8,746 nucleotides of DNA from an uncultured Cocleimonas sp. (GTDB lineage Bacteria; Pseudomonadota; Gammaproteobacteria; Thiotrichales; Thiotrichaceae). The translations under genes were made by a program, and so were the position numbers. The stretch lies in assembly GCA_938041705.1 (NCBI GenBank), contig CALISP010000101.1:1-8746 (forward strand). Direction: 5' to 3'. Shown here one piece after another: positions 1 through 5,236 of the stretch (positions within the stretch are counted from its first letter, which is position 1; the number at the start of each line of letters is the position of its first letter). The notes under the pieces were generated by a model. It saw nothing but the letters and a program-made list of their open reading frames with translations. It had not been told where the DNA came from and searched no databases.

Positions 1-651
1 TAAGATGACTTTTTCCATCTCTAGAGCGGCAAGTTCACCATAGTTTTCAACTTCACCAAATTGTGATCGATATTCACAACAATGCGGGAATTCTACAAAA
101 CCTGGAGTAAATGGACCGTATTGATCTTTACGTTGGTTTTGGCCTGTAGCGCTTAGTGCGGTAATTGTTGTGCCGTGGTAATCACGTTCGCGGAACAGAA
201 TCTTATGTTTTTTGCCACCATGTTTATTGTGAGAGATCTGGCGCACAATCTTAAATGCTTTTTCATTTGCTTCCGAACCTGAGTTCGAATAATAAACACG
301 ATCAAGACCTGGCATTTTATCCGTTAACATTTCTGCGAATTTTGCAGCAGGAATGTTAGTGGCTGAACCTGCAAAGAAATTCATCGTTTTAATCTGTTCA
401 TAGACAGCTTTTGCAATGCGATCACGACCATAGCCAACATTTACTGTCCATACGGCGCCAGCGACTGCATCAATATACGTTTTGCCACTGTCATCTGTTA
501 TGCGCAGACCTTCACCTTTAACCATTACTTTCGGTGTCTGCTGTTCGAAGCCTTTATGCTGCGTCAAGTGATGCCAAATATGCTTTTGACCTTGAATTGC
601 CGCTGTTTCTGCTTCCGTTGCGATGATTGTGTTTTCGTCAGTATTTCCCAT
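1..651 (-). CDS. tpa: Class III aminotransferase, taurine-pyruvate aminotransferase-like (N-terminal part)
   Basis: PLP-dependent fold-type I (class III, PF00202) aminotransferase; 217 residues are visible and the 3' end, including the PLP lysine, lies off the left edge. Seen: start MGNTDENTII at the ATG complementary to 649-651, an N-terminal HIWHHLTQHK segment (24-33), AGAVWTVNVGYG (64-75), NFFAGSA (91-97), the phosphate-binding SGSEA (124-128) and the aromatic-stacking YHG (158-160). From memory of the family, the WHHLTQHK, VWTVNVGYG and GGKKHKILFRERDYHGTT stretches resemble taurine-pyruvate aminotransferases more than beta-alanine or GABA transaminases. Such enzymes transfer the amino group of taurine (or hypotaurine) to pyruvate, giving sulfoacetaldehyde and alanine in the cytoplasm. 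The ribosome site is weak (AGG about ten bases upstream). It is divergent from etfBA across 681 bases. Substrate is inferred; class III membership is near certain. No taurine transporter, Xsc or alanine dehydrogenase is in view to confirm it. Confidence 0.75.
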   Translation of the reverse strand, partial: MGNTDENTIIATEAETAAIQGQKHIWHHLTQHKGFEQQTPKVMVKGEGLRITDDSGKTYIDAVAGAVWTVNVGYGRDRIAKAVYEQIKTMNFFAGSATNIPAAKFAEMLTDKMPGLDRVYYSNSGSEANEKAFKIVRQISHNKHGGKKHKILFRERDYHGTTITALSATGQNQRKDQYGPFTPGFVEFPHCCEYRSQFGEVENYGELAALEMEKVIL

Positions 652-815
652 GATTTTTACCTGCTCAGGTTCTGGCTTCAATAATTGGCTTATTTTGAAA
701 TGTATTTATTACATTTACTCAGCTAAATATTGTAGCGTGTAAATAGATCTTTATAGCCTTACTGTATGCTTAGTTGATAAATTGTGTAGTGCCAGATAAA
801 AATTATTATCCCTCC

Positions 816-832
816 AATTTTGGCTCAAAATT
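816..832. repeat. Perfect 7-bp inverted repeat (AATTTTG-GCT-CAAAATT)
   Basis: The arms AATTTTG and CAAAATT are exact complements around a 3-base GCT loop. It is nested with a wider pair, CCAATTT (814-820) and AAATTGG (839-845). It lies about 165 bases upstream of the tpa-like start, on the non-etfB side of the divergent region. It could be an operator for a dimeric regulator or a hairpin in the tpa leader. There is no T-run directly after it on either strand, so it is not a classic terminator. AT-rich arms make chance occurrence plausible. Confidence 0.4.
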
Positions 833-871
833 AACTATAAATTGGACTTAGATTTTAAAAGTGCTTTGATA

Positions 872-891
872 TGTAATACATACGTTATACA
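872..891. promoter_or_regulatory. Near-palindromic site TGTA...TACA, possible operator
   Basis: Twenty bases start TGTA and end TACA, with further symmetric positions inside (AC/GT pair), 14 of 20 positions agreeing with the reverse complement. It overlaps an exact 5-bp inverted repeat TATGT-AAT-ACATA at 870-882. The dyad form is what dimeric helix-turn-helix regulators bind, and the position between divergent genes fits, but no regulator gene is in the window and I cannot name the family. Confidence 0.25.
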
Positions 892-1174
892 AAGTCGCAT
901 TTAACCAAAAAGACTTTTATATTTTTTAGTATAAATGCCTAATGAAAAACAGGTCTCGAGATGAAAACCTTCATAAAGTTGTGGGGTGTCTCTTTAAGTG
1001 ATTTCCAAAATCTTTTATTAGTATCTACAAATAGACATTATTAAAATTATTATTAAGAGTTACTTTGATTTAAAGCGACATGAGATAAGACATCTACTAT
1101 TATGCAATGCTGATTATTTATTAACACAACATTGTTTGAAGATGTCAAAATGATCAAAGTACATAAACATTGAA

Positions 1175-1180
1175 TATAAT
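1175..1180 (+). promoter_or_regulatory. Candidate -10 box for etfBA
   Basis: A perfect TATAAT with TG just upstream (1171-1172, one base off the ideal extended -10 spacing). No good -35 is found at 16-18 bases; the best is TGATCA at 1151-1156, spacer 18. If used, the transcript would have a leader of roughly 145 bases before etfB. In DNA this AT-rich a lone -10 match is weak evidence. Confidence 0.25.
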
Positions 1181-1320
1181 AAGTGTAGTAATAATATTTA
1201 CTTACTTGGTTTATTTAAATACAAAATTACTGATTAATCGCAATGCTATTTTGCGTTTAATTGAATATAGAAATAAAGTCGGCATGCTACGCCTGTCGGT
1301 TATTGAAAATATATAGAAAC

Positions 1321-1324
1321 GAGG
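1321..1324 (+). promoter_or_regulatory. Ribosome binding site that fixes the etfB start
   Basis: GAGG lies 8 bases upstream of the ATG at 1333. The reading frame stays open back to a TTG at 1261, but the family-typical N-terminus MKVLVAVKRVVD begins at 1333, and this ribosome site supports that start over the upstream one. Confidence 0.75.
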
Positions 1325-1332
1325 AATGTTTA

Positions 1333-2079
1333 ATGAAAGTTTTAGTTGCCGTTAAGCGTGTTGTTGATTACAACGTGCGAATTCGCGTTAAATCAGACGG
1401 AAGTGGCGTTGATACAGACAATGTTGTGATGTCGATGAATCCCTTTGATGAAAATGGATTAGAAGAAGCATTACGAATGAAACAAGCGGGTATTGCTACA
1501 GAAGTAATTGCCGTAAGTGTTGGTGATGAAAAATCACAAGATACTTTACGTAGCGCTTTAGCAATGGGTGCTGACCGAGCGATTTTAATCAAAGCTGATC
1601 AAACACCAGAGCCATTAGGTATTGCAAAGTTATTAGCAAAGGTAGTTGAGCAAGAAGGCCCACAAGTTGCTATTTTAGGTAAACAAGCAATTGATGATGA
1701 CTCAAATCAGACAGGTCAAATGTTAGCTGCTTTATTGGATTGGTCACAAGGTACATTCGCCTCTAATGCGGAATTTGATGGCGATGCGATTAATCTAACA
1801 CGTGAAACTGATACTGGTTTAGAAACAATCAAAATTAGTCTTCCAGCAGTAATCACCACTGACTTACGCTTAAATGATCCACGTTTGCCAAAACTACCTG
1901 ACATCATGAAAGCAAAGAAGAAGCCAATTGATATTGTTGATGCCTCATCATACGGTATTGATTTATCACCACGCTTAGAAGTAGTTAGTGTTGCAGCTCC
2001 AGCTGAACGTGAGCCAGGAATTATTGTTGCTGATGCAGCAGAATTAGTGAATAAATTGAAAGAAGCGGGGGCACTATAA
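1333..2079 (+). CDS. etfB: Electron transfer flavoprotein beta subunit
   Basis: Small subunit of the soluble ETF heterodimer, which takes electrons from acyl-CoA dehydrogenases and other flavin dehydrogenases and hands them to ETF-ubiquinone oxidoreductase; EtfB holds AMP and the dehydrogenase recognition loop. 248 residues, the usual bacterial length. Seen: N-terminal MKVLVAVKRVVD, SMNPFDENGLEEALRMK (34-50), SVGDEKSQDTLRSALAMGAD (62-81), nucleotide-binding GKQAIDDDSNQTGQ (116-129), and the beta-subunit signature TTDLRLNDPRLPKLPDIMKAKKK (175-197). Leu188 in LPDIM aligns, from family knowledge, with the recognition-loop leucine (Leu195 in human ETFB) that docks on partner dehydrogenases. The sequence reads as a canonical ETF rather than an electron-bifurcating or nitrogen-fixation FixA type. 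Its stop overlaps the etfA start (TAATG), indicating translational coupling. A longer in-frame start at 1261 (TTG) is rejected. Confidence 0.97.
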   Translation: MKVLVAVKRVVDYNVRIRVKSDGSGVDTDNVVMSMNPFDENGLEEALRMKQAGIATEVIAVSVGDEKSQDTLRSALAMGADRAILIKADQTPEPLGIAKLLAKVVEQEGPQVAILGKQAIDDDSNQTGQMLAALLDWSQGTFASNAEFDGDAINLTRETDTGLETIKISLPAVITTDLRLNDPRLPKLPDIMKAKKKPIDIVDASSYGIDLSPRLEVVSVAAPAEREPGIIVADAAELVNKLKEAGAL

Positions 2080-3008
2080 TGTCAATTCTAGTAATCGCAG
2101 AGCATGATAATGCAAGTCTTAACGCAAGCACGCTTAGTACTCTAGCTGCAGCTGCAACAATTGGTGGTGATGTAACTGTATTGGTTGCAGGTCATAACGC
2201 CAGTGCAGTAGTTACAGAAACTCAAGCGGCCTCTGGTGTCACTAAAGTATTGGTTGTTGATGATGCAGCACTAGCTGATGGCTTAGCTGAAAATATCGCA
2301 AGTGTAGTTACAGGTATCGCTGGCGAATACAGCCATGTACTAACAGCGGCCTCTAACTTTGGTAAAAACTTTATGCCACGTGTAGCAGCAAAGCTAGACA
2401 TGATGCAAGTTTCAGATATCGTTGAAGTGGTTTCTGCAGATACATTTGTTCGTCCTATTTATGCAGGTAATGCATTGATGACGGTTAAAAGTAGTGATTC
2501 AGTAAAATTAATTACAGTGCGTAGTACTGCATTTGATGCAGTGGAAGCTACCGGTGGATCTGCTGCAACTGAAGACCTTGCATTTGGTGTAGCTTTCGCA
2601 GGAACGTCATTCGTTAGTCGTGATGTAACTGAATCTGAGAGACCTGAGCTTGCAACGGCGCGTATTGTTGTTTCAGGTGGTCGAGGAGTTGGTAGTAAAG
2701 AGCAGTTCTCAATCATAGATGACTTAGCAGAAAAATTAGGTGCGGCAGTAGGCGCATCTCGAGCAGCAGTTGATTCAGGTTATGCTCCGAATGATTGCCA
2801 AGTTGGTCAAACGGGTAAAGTTGTTGCTCCTGATATCTACTTCGCGATTGGTATTTCCGGTGCGATTCAGCATCAAGCTGGTATGCGTGAGAGTAAAATA
2901 ATTGTTGCCATTAATAAAGATGACGAAGCACCAATTTTCCAGATCGCTGATTATGGTATTGTTGCTGACTTGTTTGATGTAGTTCCTGAGCTTATGCAGC
3001 AACTCTAA
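2079..3008 (+). CDS. etfA: Electron transfer flavoprotein alpha subunit
   Basis: Large ETF subunit, which carries the redox-active FAD. 309 residues, normal for bacterial EtfA. An N-terminal ETF domain (about 1-185) is followed by the conserved FAD-binding C-terminal domain (about 190-309). Seen in the latter: RIVVSGGRGVGS (195-206), VGASRAAVDSG (224-234), QVGQTGKVVAPDIYFAIGISGAIQH (241-265) and KIIVAINKDDEAPIFQIADYGIVADL (273-298), which together match the classic EtfA signature. R229 and the S/T/Q/H positions in these loops are the usual FAD contacts. Start overlaps the etfB stop by one base, so both subunits are made from one message in balanced amounts. A terminator at 3140-3169 closes the unit. 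No flavin dehydrogenase that would feed it is in the window. Confidence 0.97.
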   Translation: MSILVIAEHDNASLNASTLSTLAAAATIGGDVTVLVAGHNASAVVTETQAASGVTKVLVVDDAALADGLAENIASVVTGIAGEYSHVLTAASNFGKNFMPRVAAKLDMMQVSDIVEVVSADTFVRPIYAGNALMTVKSSDSVKLITVRSTAFDAVEATGGSAATEDLAFGVAFAGTSFVSRDVTESERPELATARIVVSGGRGVGSKEQFSIIDDLAEKLGAAVGASRAAVDSGYAPNDCQVGQTGKVVAPDIYFAIGISGAIQHQAGMRESKIIVAINKDDEAPIFQIADYGIVADLFDVVPELMQQL

Positions 3009-3105
3009 TCAACGCATAACAAGTGTGTAATAAAAGTAAAAAATAATATAAATTTTTAAAGTAAATAAAACTGATTCGACCTTTGTGATCAGTGACGTTA
3101 AACTT

Positions 3106-3131
3106 AATTAACTTAGAGAATAAAGTTAATT
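3106..3131. repeat. AT-rich 9-bp perfect inverted repeat downstream of etfA
   Basis: AATTAACTT (3106-3114) and AAGTTAATT (3123-3131) are exact complements around an 8-base loop. It lies only 8 bases before the terminator stem, giving two tandem hairpins after etfA. A smaller pair CTGAT/ATCAG sits just upstream (3071-3075 and 3088-3092). Options: an operator for the downstream aminotransferase gene, or a 3'-end stabilising hairpin on the etfBA message. Confidence 0.5.
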
Positions 3132-3139
3132 TGGTTACT

Positions 3140-3169
3140 AAAAAGGAGCCAATTTATGGCTCCTTTTTT
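3140..3169 (+). terminator. Rho-independent terminator after etfBA
   Basis: AAAAAGGAGCC (3140-3150) pairs perfectly with GGCTCCTTTTT (3158-3168) around a 7-base loop, with the T-run ending at 3169. The flanking A and T tracts make it able to act in either direction. It lies 131 bases after the etfA stop and only 36 bases before the aminotransferase start, so it either ends etfBA or sits in a leader and acts as an attenuator for the next gene. Confidence 0.88.
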
Positions 3170-3205
3170 ATAATTTTAAAAAGTAAACTTAAAAAGGTAA
3201 TTACT

Positions 3206-4333
3206 ATGTCAGCATTGCTAGATAATGTCGATCCAGATGGATTGTTAGAATACTCAGTGGTTTATACTGACCGTTCATTAAATCATATGTCGCAGTCGTT
3301 TCAAGGTGTTATGAGAGATATTTCATCAACATTAAAAGAAGTATATAACTCAAAGGCAGCAGTTGTTGTTCCTGGCAGTGGTACTTATGGAATGGAAGCT
3401 GTTGCAAGACAATTTGCTACAGGACAAAAGTGTTTAGTGATAAGAAATGGTTGGTTTAGTTATCGTTGGACTCAAATTTTTGAGATGGGTAACTTACCTT
3501 CTGAACATATAGTAATGAAAGCTAAACAAGCCGCTGATGAAACTGCTTCTCCATTTTCTCCTGCCGCTATCGATGATGTTGTTGCATCTATTAAAGCTGA
3601 AAAGCCATCTATAGTATTTGCTCCGCATGTTGAAACTTCAGCTGGAATTATCCTTCCGCAAGACTATTTACAAGCCGTTGGCGATGCAGTGCATTCTGTG
3701 GGTGGAATATTTGTTTTGGATTGTATTGCTTCGGGTACTATCTGGGTGGATATGGAAGCAAATAATGTTGATGTTTTGATTAGTGCTCCTCAAAAAGGCT
3801 GGAGTGGTCCTCCTTGTGCTGGTCTTGTGATGATGAGCTACCTTGCATTAGCAAGATTAGAAAAAACCACTAGCAATAGTTTCTCAATGAATTTAAAACA
3901 ATGGCATCAAATCATGCAAGCATATGAAGGTGGGGCGCATGCATACCACGCTACTATGCCAACAGATGCTTTACGTCGATTCCGCGATATTATGCTAGAA
4001 ACTCGCGAAGTAGGTTTTGAGAAAGTTAAAGCGGCACAGTATGAGTTAGGCGAAAAAGTTAGAGCCATGTTGGCTGCAAGAGGAATTGTCAGTGTTGCAG
4101 CAGAAGGCTTCGGCGCGCCAGGCGTTGTGGTTAGTTATACTCAAGACAGTGATGTTCAAACAGGTAAGAAATTTGGCGCAGTAGGAATGCAAATTGCAGC
4201 AGGTGTTCCGTTGATGTGCGACGAGCGAGAAGATTATAAAACTTTCCGTTTAGGTTTGTTTGGCCTAGATAAATTAATGAATGTTGATAGAACAGTTGCT
4301 AGTTTAGAAGCGGCATTAGATGAAGTGATGTAA
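3206..4333 (+). CDS. Class V PLP-dependent aminotransferase (alanine-glyoxylate / serine-pyruvate type)
   Basis: Fold-type I, class V aminotransferase (PF00266) of 375 residues, within the usual range. Seen: PGSGTYGMEA (56-65), the glycine-rich cofactor-phosphate loop; APHVETSAG (139-147), matching the H-x-E-(S/T) segment; D172 in FVLDCIASG, the residue that pairs with the pyridine nitrogen; and K197 in SAPQKGWSGPP, the predicted Schiff-base lysine. The C-terminal part has AYHATMPTDALRRFRD and FRLGLFGLDKL. The family moves amino groups from alanine, serine or similar donors to glyoxylate or pyruvate in the cytoplasm; the exact substrate cannot be read from sequence. Start chosen at 3206 (AAAGG eight bases upstream); the frame is open back to 3092 but that would translate the terminator and an atypical 38-residue leader. 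The gene is flanked by terminators (3140-3169 and 4365-4401), so it looks monocistronic or fed by etfBA read-through. A perfect TATAAT at 3169-3174 has no -35. Confidence 0.9.
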   Translation: MSALLDNVDPDGLLEYSVVYTDRSLNHMSQSFQGVMRDISSTLKEVYNSKAAVVVPGSGTYGMEAVARQFATGQKCLVIRNGWFSYRWTQIFEMGNLPSEHIVMKAKQAADETASPFSPAAIDDVVASIKAEKPSIVFAPHVETSAGIILPQDYLQAVGDAVHSVGGIFVLDCIASGTIWVDMEANNVDVLISAPQKGWSGPPCAGLVMMSYLALARLEKTTSNSFSMNLKQWHQIMQAYEGGAHAYHATMPTDALRRFRDIMLETREVGFEKVKAAQYELGEKVRAMLAARGIVSVAAEGFGAPGVVVSYTQDSDVQTGKKFGAVGMQIAAGVPLMCDEREDYKTFRLGLFGLDKLMNVDRTVASLEAALDEVM

Positions 4334-4364
4334 TCATTTTTATTTAAATGATCAAAAGAAAATG

Positions 4365-4401
4365 ACTACTCTATTTATCGAACATAAACAGAGTAGTTTT
4401 T
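4365..4401 (+). terminator. Rho-independent terminator after the class V aminotransferase gene
   Basis: ACTACTCT (4365-4372) pairs with AGAGTAGT (4390-4397). After one A.C mismatch the stem continues with TTTAT/ATAAA, closing on a 5-base CGAAC loop. It is followed by a run of T (4397-4401). It starts 31 bases after the stop codon. Confidence 0.82.
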
Positions 4402-4463
4402 AAGAATTAACTCGTCATAATAAAAGGTCTTATAGAGTAGGTGATTACTAAGGATACCGCTAA

Positions 4464-4536
4464 TCAGTTAGATTCGAATTTAAGCTAACATTCAGTTACA
4501 GTCTAAATTACCCTTTGAAAAGTATTATTTCAGTTA
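4464..4536. repeat. Three direct copies of TCAGTTA upstream of the secreted-protein gene
   Basis: TCAGTTA occurs at 4464-4470, 4492-4498 and 4530-4536. The last copy lies inside the promoter spacer. AGCTAAC (4483-4489) and GTTAGCT (4533-4539) also form an inverted pair. This arrangement could be a set of regulator binding sites, but 7-base repeats in AT-rich DNA can arise by chance. Confidence 0.35.
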
Positions 4537-4544
4537 GCTACAAT
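4515..4544 (+). promoter_or_regulatory. Sigma-70-type promoter for the orphan secreted protein
   Basis: -35 TTGAAA (4515-4520, 5 of 6) and -10 TACAAT (4539-4544, 5 of 6) with an 18-base spacer. The predicted transcript start near 4551 leaves a leader of about 35 bases. This is the best-looking plus-strand promoter in the window and follows a terminator, so the gene is likely transcribed alone. Confidence 0.55.
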
Positions 4545-4585
4545 TTATAAAAATAGACAAAGCAGCTGTAAATAAAATTAAAACA

Positions 4586-5080
4586 ATGAAAAAACTGTCT
4601 GTATTAATATCAGCATTATTATTATTTTCCTCTGCTTTTACTTTAAATGCAGCGCAAGATTCTACTGTAATTGATCTTAATGTAACTTTTGTAGATTACG
4701 TTAATTTCATAGGTTCTGCTGTGGGTGCATCAAAATATTATACTATTGATGAAATTAAACCAGTTGGAACGAATAGACGTGGTCCAAGTGTTTCTTTGGG
4801 TAGATTAGGGATAGAATCAAATAGCGTGGGAGACTGTGATGTAGAGTTTTCAACAAAAAATAATTTTAGATTGCGCCATACAGTTTCAAATCGAAGATTG
4901 ACTAATTATCGTTTAAGGTGGAAAGGTAAAAATATTACCCGTAGGCGAAACAAACAGATGACGTTGCCATGTAATACCAATGCACAAAGAATTCAATTTC
5001 AGGCAACTGGAAATTTCAGAAATAACCCTCAGGCAGGTTTATATCAAGATATCGTGACGATAACTGTAACAACTCAATAG
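4586..5080 (+). CDS. Orphan secreted arginine-rich protein with pilin-like C-terminal strands
   Basis: Not recognised as a named family. 164 residues. MKKLSVLISALLLFSSAFTLNAAQD is a clear Sec signal peptide (basic n-region, hydrophobic core 4-19, cleavage likely after A22 or A23), so the mature protein of about 141 residues is periplasmic or exported. Only two cysteines, C84 and C129, suggesting one disulfide. The mature part has alternating hydrophobic patterns and ends NNPQAGLYQDIVTITVTTQ, resembling the 'G-x-Y-x-D-x-(V/I)-x-(V/I)-x-V' closing strand of fimbrial subunits and spore-coat-U-like beta-sandwiches. It is strongly basic, with Arg/Lys clusters at 64-65, 95-104 and 118-124. No usher, chaperone or other pilin gene is adjacent, so a structural role in fimbriae is only a guess; a surface- or nucleic-acid-binding role would also fit. 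There is no recognisable Shine-Dalgarno before the ATG, only an A-rich tract. Confidence 0.8.
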   Translation: MKKLSVLISALLLFSSAFTLNAAQDSTVIDLNVTFVDYVNFIGSAVGASKYYTIDEIKPVGTNRRGPSVSLGRLGIESNSVGDCDVEFSTKNNFRLRHTVSNRRLTNYRLRWKGKNITRRRNKQMTLPCNTNAQRIQFQATGNFRNNPQAGLYQDIVTITVTTQ

Positions 5081-5081
5081 A

Positions 5082-5105
5082 TATATTCTTCTGTTGTAGA
5101 ATATA
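5082..5105. repeat. 8-bp AT-rich hairpin just after the secreted-protein stop
   Basis: TATATTCT (5082-5089) and AGAATATA (5098-5105) are exact complements around an 8-base loop. It begins two bases after the stop codon and lacks a following T-run on the plus strand, so it is more likely a 3'-end stabilising or accessory hairpin than a terminator by itself. Confidence 0.4.
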
Positions 5106-5125
5106 AAAGTAGTCAAATTATTTAA

Positions 5126-5192
5126 ACAAAGACACCCCCTCACTTTTAGCCTATTTGTTACAAACAATCTGCAAAAGTTGGGGGGGCTTTGT
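5126..5192. terminator. Compound bidirectional hairpin between convergent genes
   Basis: Nested pairings are seen: ACAAAG (5126-5131) with CTTTGT (5187-5192), a C-run (5135-5139) with a seven-G run (5180-5186), CTTTT (5143-5147) with AAAAG (5173-5177), and an inner TTGTT/AACAA stem near 5155-5166. It lies between the end of the plus-strand secreted-protein gene and the end of the minus-strand ETF-QO gene, the position of a shared terminator. T-tracts after it are poor on both sides, so the long GC core would have to do most of the work. Confidence 0.6.
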
Positions 5193-5236
5193 ATTAACTT
5201 CTATATTTGCTTGACAGTAATATCATTCACTATGAA

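Larger units (their letters stand above)
652..1332. other. Long AT-rich divergent intergenic region
   Basis: This 681-base gap between the divergent tpa-like gene and etfB holds no credible gene on either strand; stop codons are dense and the only plus-strand ATG reading with any length (961-1044, 27 codons) has a poor ribosome site. It carries several inverted repeats (816-832, 814-845, 870-882) and a near-palindrome (872-891), listed separately. Promoters are hard to pick in such AT-rich DNA: a perfect TATAAT at 1175-1180 could serve etfB, and on the minus strand TTGACA (complement of 1143-1148) with GTTAAT 17 bases on, or a TACAAT (complement of 729-734), could serve tpa. A small GC-richer patch with a repeated GTCGG sits at 1279-1299. 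The length suggests regulated expression of one or both flanking units. Confidence 0.7.

Noticed and set aside
672..690. Possible sigma-54 promoter (TGGCTT...TTGGC)
   Set aside because: The GG to GC spacing is two bases too long and the element points away from the tpa-like gene.
961..1044. 27-codon plus-strand reading frame in the divergent region
   Set aside because: No proper ribosome site, no recognisable features, and length within chance for this DNA.
1261..1332. Upstream TTG extension of etfB by 24 residues
   Set aside because: The extension is unlike EtfB N-termini, and GAGG with 8-base spacing marks the ATG at 1333.
1368..1592. Antisense reading frame inside etfB, and similar ones in etfA, ETF-QO and the RDD gene
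   Set aside because: These are shadows of strongly supported genes with no protein-family character of their own.
3084..3097. CRP-like site starting TGTGA
   Set aside because: The second half does not match TCACA, so only a half-site is present.
3092..3205. Upstream ATG extension of the class V aminotransferase by 38 residues
   Set aside because: It would run through the 9-bp inverted repeat and the terminator stem, and family homology starts at MSALLDNVDPDG (3206).
5211..5216. Perfect TTGACA pointing into the 3' end of ETF-QO
   Set aside because: No acceptable -10 at 16-18 bases, so an antisense promoter is not supported.
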